Shown here: positions 7,380-11,044 of the stretch, in pieces
How the letters are laid out: each line of letters opens with the position of its first letter
How positions within the stretch are numbered: position 1 is the stretch's first letter
Assembly (NCBI GenBank): GCA_900546875.1
Contig: URET01000038.1
Location: 1-11,044 of the forward strand
Source: an uncultured Eubacteriales bacterium
GTDB lineage: Bacteria > Bacillota > Clostridia > Christensenellales > CAG-314
Length of the DNA: 11,044 nt
Direction of reading: 5' to 3'
The notes under the pieces: generated by a model
The model's database searches: none
What the model saw: the letters and a program-made list of their open reading frames with translations, nothing else
What the model was told of the DNA's origin: nothing
Position numbers and translations under genes: made by a program

Positions 7380-8069
7380 TTATAGTTCGGTCAAAACACC
7401 ACCGTTGAATCCGTATATGTTTTCTTTTTTGAATCCGTATAAAGACCAAGGCAAACTGATATGCGGTTCAAAAGTAAACGCTTCGACAGCGGACAGTTTT
7501 TCCGTGTTTCCTTTTTCGATGTAGATACGGTGTCTTTTATTCTTAACTATGGAATGACCCAAGTTTCCAAGAAAATCAAGGTTGACATACCCACGAGCTT
7601 TGATCTGATCGTTTATGTAGTAGAACAGCTCCTCAAAAGTTGTGTTCTCATTCACGAAACCAAGCATAGCTTCGTGCAGATAGGCTTCCATTTTGAGACC
7701 GTTTCGCCATTCATCATTCTGTATTTGCTCTATGTCTTTGACGATTTTTCCGTTTTCTACGATCAGCGTTCTGGCGTAGTCGCCCCAAATGCAGTTGTTT
7801 TGCGGGCTTAAATCTATTGTGATAATATCGTTTGACTCAATTATGTGGTCATCTGTTTTATACTCACGACCGGATACCGATACAGCGGTCTTTTCACCGG
7901 CGAAAACAAAAGCACCCACATCCCAATACCAAAAGGAAACCGCACCATGGGAAAGCATATATTCCTCACACAGTTGGCGAAGCTCAACAAGCGTCATGCC
8001 GGGCACAATAACTGTTGAAGCATATTCAATGGTGGCTCGGTTCAAATTTTGCATTTCGTGAATAGTCAT
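7380..8069 (-). CDS. M24-family metallopeptidase (Xaa-Pro aminopeptidase-like)
   Basis: Pita-bread-fold metallopeptidase of 229 residues, a catalytic domain without the N-terminal domain of full Xaa-Pro peptidases. The five expected metal ligands can all be placed: D86 (ITIDLSP), D97 (IWGDYARTL), H172 (LGHSIV), E201 (FTFEPHI) and E228, the last-but-one residue (GGVLTEL). The enzyme should therefore be active, probably removing N-terminal residues from peptides, but its substrate is unknown. ATG 8069 is chosen because it overlaps the stop of the upstream DUF3795-like gene as TGATG and has GGAG 8 nt upstream. A GTG at 8072 is possible but has tighter spacing. It sits second in the cassette. Four of its six glutamines use CAA. 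Non-enzymatic M24 homologues exist, but the complete ligand set argues against that here. Confidence 0.9.
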   Translation of the reverse strand: MTIHEMQNLNRATIEYASTVIVPGMTLVELRQLCEEYMLSHGAVSFWYWDVGAFVFAGEKTAVSVSGREYKTDDHIIESNDIITIDLSPQNNCIWGDYARTLIVENGKIVKDIEQIQNDEWRNGLKMEAYLHEAMLGFVNENTTFEELFYYINDQIKARGYVNLDFLGNLGHSIVKNKRHRIYIEKGNTEKLSAVEAFTFEPHISLPWSLYGFKKENIYGFNGGVLTEL

Positions 8070-8404
8070 CACTTATTCTCCAGTTGGTTGCACTTGTTTA
8101 CATACTTTGCTTGGTAATCCGAAATTTCTTTGCAAGGGTATTCCGAGCATTTAGCGCAAGCATCTGCACTTCGCTCAATGCAACACTTTTTGAATGGACA
8201 CTCTTTGCACAATTCAAATACGTTTTTTGATCTGCCACCGTCGCAGCAGGATTTTTCAAGAGGAATGTCAAGACCAAAGCTCTCTTTATAAAAACTCTGA
8301 GTCTGTCTGCGCAGGTCATCATTATTGGTTTGCGTTGCAATATAGGTAACACACTTTGAACAATCATGACCACAGTAACACGGCTTCCTGCCCGGTGATA
8401 GGGT
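8069..8404 (-). pseudogene. DUF3795-like cysteine-rich protein lacking a start codon
   Basis: An open frame on the minus strand encodes about 107 residues: KPCYCGHDCSKC, VTYIATQTNNDDLRRQ, SCCDGGRSKNVFELCKECPF, KKCC, CAKCSEYPCKEISDYQ and a final NKCNQLENK. The many CxxC-like pairs and the CGHDCSKC start match DUF3795-type proteins, small predicted metal-binding proteins of unknown function. The frame is preceded by TAA at 8405-8407, and I find no ATG or GTG in it, and no usable TTG, before the conserved N-terminal cysteines. The gene therefore seems to have lost its 5' end, with a junction near 8390. The rest is intact and ends in a TGATG overlap with the M24 gene, so transcription could still pass through. 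A non-standard start or a small sequence error cannot be excluded. Confidence 0.75.
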
Positions 8405-8462
8405 TTATTTTGTTTTCCGGAAGATAATCAAACTCTGTAGATCATTTCTCAGCTTTCGATAC

Positions 8463-8639
8463 TTAATCCGGTATATATCTCGTATATATCTCGCCGTTTT
8501 CACTTTCAATTGCACATACCATATGATGTGCATGTATAAAAGGAGAAACATCCTGAGGAGCATACTGTTCTTTTGCTTTGTAACAGAGTTTTTCCCGAAT
8601 ATCCGTATAACTTTCGTTTTCGGTTTTTATAGTTTTTGT
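8463..8639 (-). pseudogene. Cytidine-deaminase-like N-terminal remnant
   Basis: The frame encodes about 58 residues, including YTDIREKLCYKAKEQY and SPFIHAHHMVCAIESENGEI, ending YTRYIPD. This resembles the N-terminal half of short cytidine deaminases, where an A-h-h-x-x-x-G-x-I-Y-T-G strand precedes the zinc motif. No zinc-binding HAE or CxxC motif remains, so it cannot be active. There is no start codon in frame. An ATG in another frame at 8643-8641 suggests a second, upstream frameshift. An exact 11-bp duplication (8471-8492) shifts the frame directly after GEIYT. Removing one copy in silico gives YTGLSIES, closer to the family, before a TGA. It lies 24 bp after the GNAT gene on the same strand. 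The deaminase identity comes from pattern only. Confidence 0.6.
8471..8492. repeat. Exact 11-bp tandem duplication
   Basis: The word GTATATATCTC stands at 8471-8481 and again at 8482-8492. It falls inside the cytidine-deaminase-like remnant and breaks its frame, since 11 is not a multiple of three. Confidence 0.95.
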
Positions 8640-8663
8640 CCATGACCGGCAGACGGAAAGCGT

Positions 8664-9263
8664 TCATACCTTCTGACTGTCGGAATTGCGGTTTATCCAG
8701 CCGAGTTCGACACGTACTTCCTTATTTTCTATATCATGGTTTGAGTAACAGTAAGCGTCAAAGCCCGCAAGACGGAATCCCTGACTCAAATAGAAATCTA
8801 TGGCGTTTACATTGCAGGATTGCGTTTCGAGTATGATCATACGGAAGCCGTGCTTTACGGCGTACTCTTTAGCTTTGTCCATAAGAGCTTTTCCGCGTCC
8901 GCGTTTACGGTACTTTTCCGAACACCACAGTTCCGTTACTCTGAGCCTGTCTGACCATTTTTCGGGATAAATTTCTATTGCGCCCGTAAGAGAGCCTTCG
9001 TCGAAGATCCCGTAAGCCGAAGCGCCCGGCCAATGGGGGGCGAAAAGTCTGTCAGGGTAATCGTAAGCTTCCGGCGAGTGCTTTACGGGAACGGAAAAAG
9101 CTTTTCTTTCAAATACAGCCGTAAATCCGGAAGTATCCGCTTTTATTTTTACGTCGTAATATTCGGAGGAGGTATATTCCACGGGAAGAATGAATCCCTT
9201 CCATTCCGACTTTTTGAGCCTCACGATCGACGGCTTCTTATTTTTTGCTTCGGGTGTGCACAT
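8664..9263 (-). CDS. GNAT-family N-acetyltransferase
   Basis: Acetyl-CoA-dependent acetyltransferase of 199 residues. The acetyl-CoA site motif R-x-x-G-x-G is R119-K-R-G-R-G124, preceded by the strand VTELWCSEKYRK. The last core part reads IILETQSCNVNAIDFYLSQGF followed by RLAGFDAYCYSN. The ETQxxNxxAxxFYxxxGF layout resembles streptothricin-type acetyltransferases and their unassigned relatives. The first 60 residues (SEWKGFILPVEYTSSEYYDV) are also of the kind seen in that branch, but a resistance role is only a possibility. The ATG at 9263 has AAGGAG upstream with a long spacing of 11 nt, and no better in-frame start is seen. It follows the permease by 35 bp with no terminator between, so the two are probably co-transcribed from 10521-10549. 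Confidence 0.88.
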   Translation of the reverse strand: MCTPEAKNKKPSIVRLKKSEWKGFILPVEYTSSEYYDVKIKADTSGFTAVFERKAFSVPVKHSPEAYDYPDRLFAPHWPGASAYGIFDEGSLTGAIEIYPEKWSDRLRVTELWCSEKYRKRGRGKALMDKAKEYAVKHGFRMIILETQSCNVNAIDFYLSQGFRLAGFDAYCYSNHDIENKEVRVELGWINRNSDSQKV

Positions 9264-9298
9264 GATATGCTGATCTCCTTGTACTGACGTTTATGTCA

Positions 9299-10489
9299 TT
9301 ATCCTATGATGGCAAGGGCGGCGTAACCCGTTCCGATCAGCACAGCCAGAAACCCGAAATTTATCAGCAGGAAAATACCGATATATTTTTTTATGTTTTC
9401 AGGCTGTACGGCGTTGAAGGAACGTAGAGTTATCAGACTTGCAAGAGACGCTATGGGAGTTCCGAGTCCTCCGATATTCACGGCGATAAGCAGACCGGCG
9501 TAGTCCTGAGTGAACTTTGAAAGCAAAACGGCGGAAGGCACGTTGGAAATAAGCTGACAAGAAAGTACGCTGAAAAGGAGCGCGTCTTCACTGATGAGCT
9601 TGCTGAAAAAATCTCTTACCGCGTCTATGCGAGCCATGTTGCCCGAGAAAATAAAAAATGCACAGAATGTGAGCAGGAGAGAGTAGTCTACTCTTAGGAG
9701 GGACTTGTAATCGAATACGATGAGCGATAGGGTTACGGCGATCAATCCCCAGTAGTAATCGAACACCCGGAAGACGATAAGTATCGAAAGCGCGAAAAGT
9801 ACCGAGTAAACGATCATGCGCCAGACGGCAGGACGTTTTTCGGGAGCGGATCTGAGTTCTATGGGAGTAGGTTTCACAAAAAGACATACCGAAAGAATAA
9901 GAACAAAAGCTACGGCAAAAGGAAGAGCCATAATCTTAAAGAATTCCGCAGCCGGGATACTGAAGAAAGAATAAAGATAAAGATTCTGAGGATTGCCGAA
10001 GGGGGTCAGCATGCCGCCGAGGTTGGCAGCCACATTCTGCATAACGAAAGTCAGGGCAGTCAGCTTACGTTCTCCGCACATGCTCAGGGCGAAAAAGCCG
10101 AGAGGAAGGAATGTGATAAGAGCCATATCGTTGGCCATTATCATAGAACCGAAATATGTAATGAAAACCAGCGCCAGAACGAGATTGCGTTTGGTTTTGA
10201 AGCGGCGTATTATGACGTTTGCAAGCCATTCGAAAAATTTGATGTTTTTGAAAGCCGCGACTACCGCAAGTGTACAGAAAAGACACGTAAGAGTTCCGAG
10301 GTCGAAATAACCTGCGTACTGATCGTCGAAGGGTACGAAAACGCACGTTACGGCAGCCGCAACTACTGCAATAAGAAGCACTATGTTATTTTTCAGTACC
10401 CCGATAAAAATAGCCTTAGTTATTCTTTTTTTCAGTGCGCCGTGCATGTGTTTGACGTTTTGGACCGGCGATTGTTCCTGTTCTTCCAT
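9299..10489 (-). CDS. ArsB/NhaD/CitM-type ion transporter superfamily permease
   Basis: Polytopic inner-membrane transporter of 396 residues with about ten to eleven hydrophobic segments. It shows the two-repeat layout of this superfamily. The first half has MANDMALITFLPLGF (N120, D121) and ANLGGMLTPFGNPQNLYLY (156-173). The second half has QLISNVPSAVLLSKF (312-326) and VNIGGLGTPIASLASLI (337-353). The paired hairpin motifs suggest sodium- or proton-coupled transport of an anion, such as a carboxylate or arsenite, but the substrate cannot be read from sequence. No arsR or arsC neighbour is present, which weighs against arsenite. An in-frame ATG at 10570 exists, but AAAGGGA sits 7 nt before the ATG at 10489 and the promoter at 10521-10549 lies between the two, so the longer form is rejected. 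It is first in an operon with the GNAT gene. Confidence 0.88.
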   Translation of the reverse strand: MEEQEQSPVQNVKHMHGALKKRITKAIFIGVLKNNIVLLIAVVAAAVTCVFVPFDDQYAGYFDLGTLTCLFCTLAVVAAFKNIKFFEWLANVIIRRFKTKRNLVLALVFITYFGSMIMANDMALITFLPLGFFALSMCGERKLTALTFVMQNVAANLGGMLTPFGNPQNLYLYSFFSIPAAEFFKIMALPFAVAFVLILSVCLFVKPTPIELRSAPEKRPAVWRMIVYSVLFALSILIVFRVFDYYWGLIAVTLSLIVFDYKSLLRVDYSLLLTFCAFFIFSGNMARIDAVRDFFSKLISEDALLFSVLSCQLISNVPSAVLLSKFTQDYAGLLIAVNIGGLGTPIASLASLITLRSFNAVQPENIKKYIGIFLLINFGFLAVLIGTGYAALAIIG

Positions 10490-10496
10490 AAAATTA

Positions 10497-10503
10497 TCCC
10501 TTT
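10497..10503 (-). promoter_or_regulatory. Ribosome binding site that decides the permease start
   Basis: AAAGGGA on the minus strand lies 7 nt before the ATG at 10489. It supports MEEQEQSPV as the N-terminus over the 27-residue longer form. Confidence 0.75.
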
Positions 10504-10520
10504 GATGATTTAACTGATAA

Positions 10521-10549
10521 AGTATAACTCCCCTGATCGCATCCGTCAA
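10521..10549 (-). promoter_or_regulatory. Sigma-A-type promoter of permease and GNAT genes
   Basis: On the minus strand a -35 TTGACG (10549-10544), a 17-bp spacer and -10 TATACT (10526-10521) lie about 30 nt before the permease start. Transcription would begin near 10514. Confidence 0.8.
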
Positions 10550-10550
10550 C

Positions 10551-10566
10551 TTCCGGAAGGGCGCCC
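10551..10566. promoter_or_regulatory. Double palindrome next to the -35 box
   Basis: TTCCGGAA (10551-10558) is followed directly by GGGCGCCC (10559-10566), both perfect 8-bp palindromes. They begin 1 bp upstream of the -35 box of the permease promoter. They could bind a regulator, or they may be chance. Confidence 0.3.
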
Positions 10567-10676
10567 TCACGCTTTCCTGCAGGGTTTTCGGCTTTTTTTC
10601 AGGATACTAAAAGACTTAAAACTTACTTACGGAAAACCACCGGAAAATCTGCCCGCTTTCATTGGGGAACCGAAAG

Positions 10677-10688
10677 CGTCTGCAGACG
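10677..10688. other. Perfect 12-bp palindrome
   Basis: CGTCTGCAGACG reads the same on both strands. It lies in a non-coding stretch between the permease promoter and the minisatellite. No function can be assigned. Confidence 0.5.
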
Positions 10689-10746
10689 TTTCTTGAGCGG
10701 AAACAGTGCCGTCAGGAAGAGGAAACTGTTTTCCGTGCTTCAAACA

Positions 10747-11044
10747 CGTGCCTTGTCTTCCCGGGGCCGCAAACGTGTCTCGCTTTTCCGGGCTTCGTAA
10801 GCGTGCCTTGTCTTCCCGGCTTCGTAAGCGTGTCTCGCTTTTCCGGGCTTCGTAGCGTGCCTTGTCTTCCCGGGCTCCGCAAGCGTGTCTCGTTTTCCCG
10901 GGCTTCGCAAACGTGCCTCGCTTTTCCGGGCTTCGTAAACGTGTTTCGCTTTTTCGGGCTCCGTAAACGTGTCTCGCTTTCCCGAATTACGTAGGCAGGT
11001 CTCGTTTTCCCGGGCTTCGCAAACGTGTTTCGCTTTTCCGGGCT
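10747..11044. repeat. 27-28 bp minisatellite, at least 11 units
   Basis: Units start at 10747, 10774, 10802, 10829, 10856, 10884, 10912, 10940, 10968, 10996 and 11024, where the window ends inside a unit. The core is CGTGTCTCGCTTTTCCGGGC plus TTCGTAAA. Periods alternate between 27 and 28 bp at the left and settle at 28. A degenerate unit may precede from about 10719. There are no unique spacers, so this is not a CRISPR array. The length changes frame, and a plus-strand frame of 110 codons through it (10662-10994) is judged spurious. Confidence 0.95.

Noticed and set aside
8098..8373. A 91-codon minus-strand frame starting MVMIVQSVLP
   Set aside because: It is a different frame of the DUF3795-like gene. 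The cysteine-rich family pattern is in the other frame, which lacks a start codon.
8481..8509. Promoter (TTGAAA, 17 bp, TATACG) for the cassette on the minus strand
   Set aside because: Only four of six -10 bases match, without the key final T, and part of it is made by the 11-bp duplication. Possible but too weak to call.
10662..10994. A 110-codon plus-strand frame with repeating LVFPG/LAFPG-like motifs
   Set aside because: It is a reading of the 27-28 bp minisatellite. The unit length is not a multiple of three, so motifs change frame, and there is no ribosome binding site.
10747..11044. CRISPR array
   Set aside because: The units are contiguous with no unique spacers between them.

Overview
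The window looks like a chromosomal segment of a Firmicute, most likely an anaerobic Clostridia-type bacterium. The reasons are AGGAGG-type ribosome binding sites 5-8 nt before ATG, sigma-A-like promoters with 17-bp spacers, a PepF-type oligopeptidase, and a NfeD-flotillin pair arranged as in Bacillus yuaF-yuaG (floT). The genus cannot be told from the sequence. Coding density is modest, and three gene gaps carry unrelated tandem repeats with periods of about 134, 40 and 27-28 bp.

Layout, left to right. 1-254: nearly two copies of a 134-bp repeat. 436-2430 (+): a strong promoter, a possible 26-codon small ORF, pepF, and an intrinsic terminator. 2563-4935 (+): a second strong promoter, a NfeD-family membrane protein, a FloT-like flotillin, and a hairpin. 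These two proteins are probably partners in membrane-domain organisation. 4868-5697: a non-coding gap with three 40-bp repeats where the two strands converge.

5698-8404 (-): a tightly packed cassette. In transcription order it holds a DUF3795-like cysteine-rich gene without a start codon, an M24-family metallopeptidase, a purN-type formyltransferase broken by one extra A in an A8 run, and an AlkZ-like DNA glycosylase with a QAQ motif. Its glutamine codon use (mostly CAA) differs sharply from pepF and the flotillin (almost only CAG), which suggests acquisition by transfer. Upstream of it lies a decayed cytidine-deaminase-like fragment carrying an exact 11-bp tandem duplication.

8664-10549 (-): a promoter, an ArsB/NhaD/CitM-type permease and a GNAT acetyltransferase 35 bp downstream, probably co-transcribed. 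Read-through into the cassette is possible because no terminator is visible between them. 10747-11044: at least eleven units of a 27-28 bp minisatellite running off the right edge, with an alternating two-type pattern in the first five units.

No rRNA, tRNA, CRISPR array, transposase or phage gene was recognised. The most interesting signals are the decay series along the minus-strand cassette (missing start, homopolymer frameshift, 11-bp duplication), its AlkZ-like enzyme, and the small ORF ahead of pepF.
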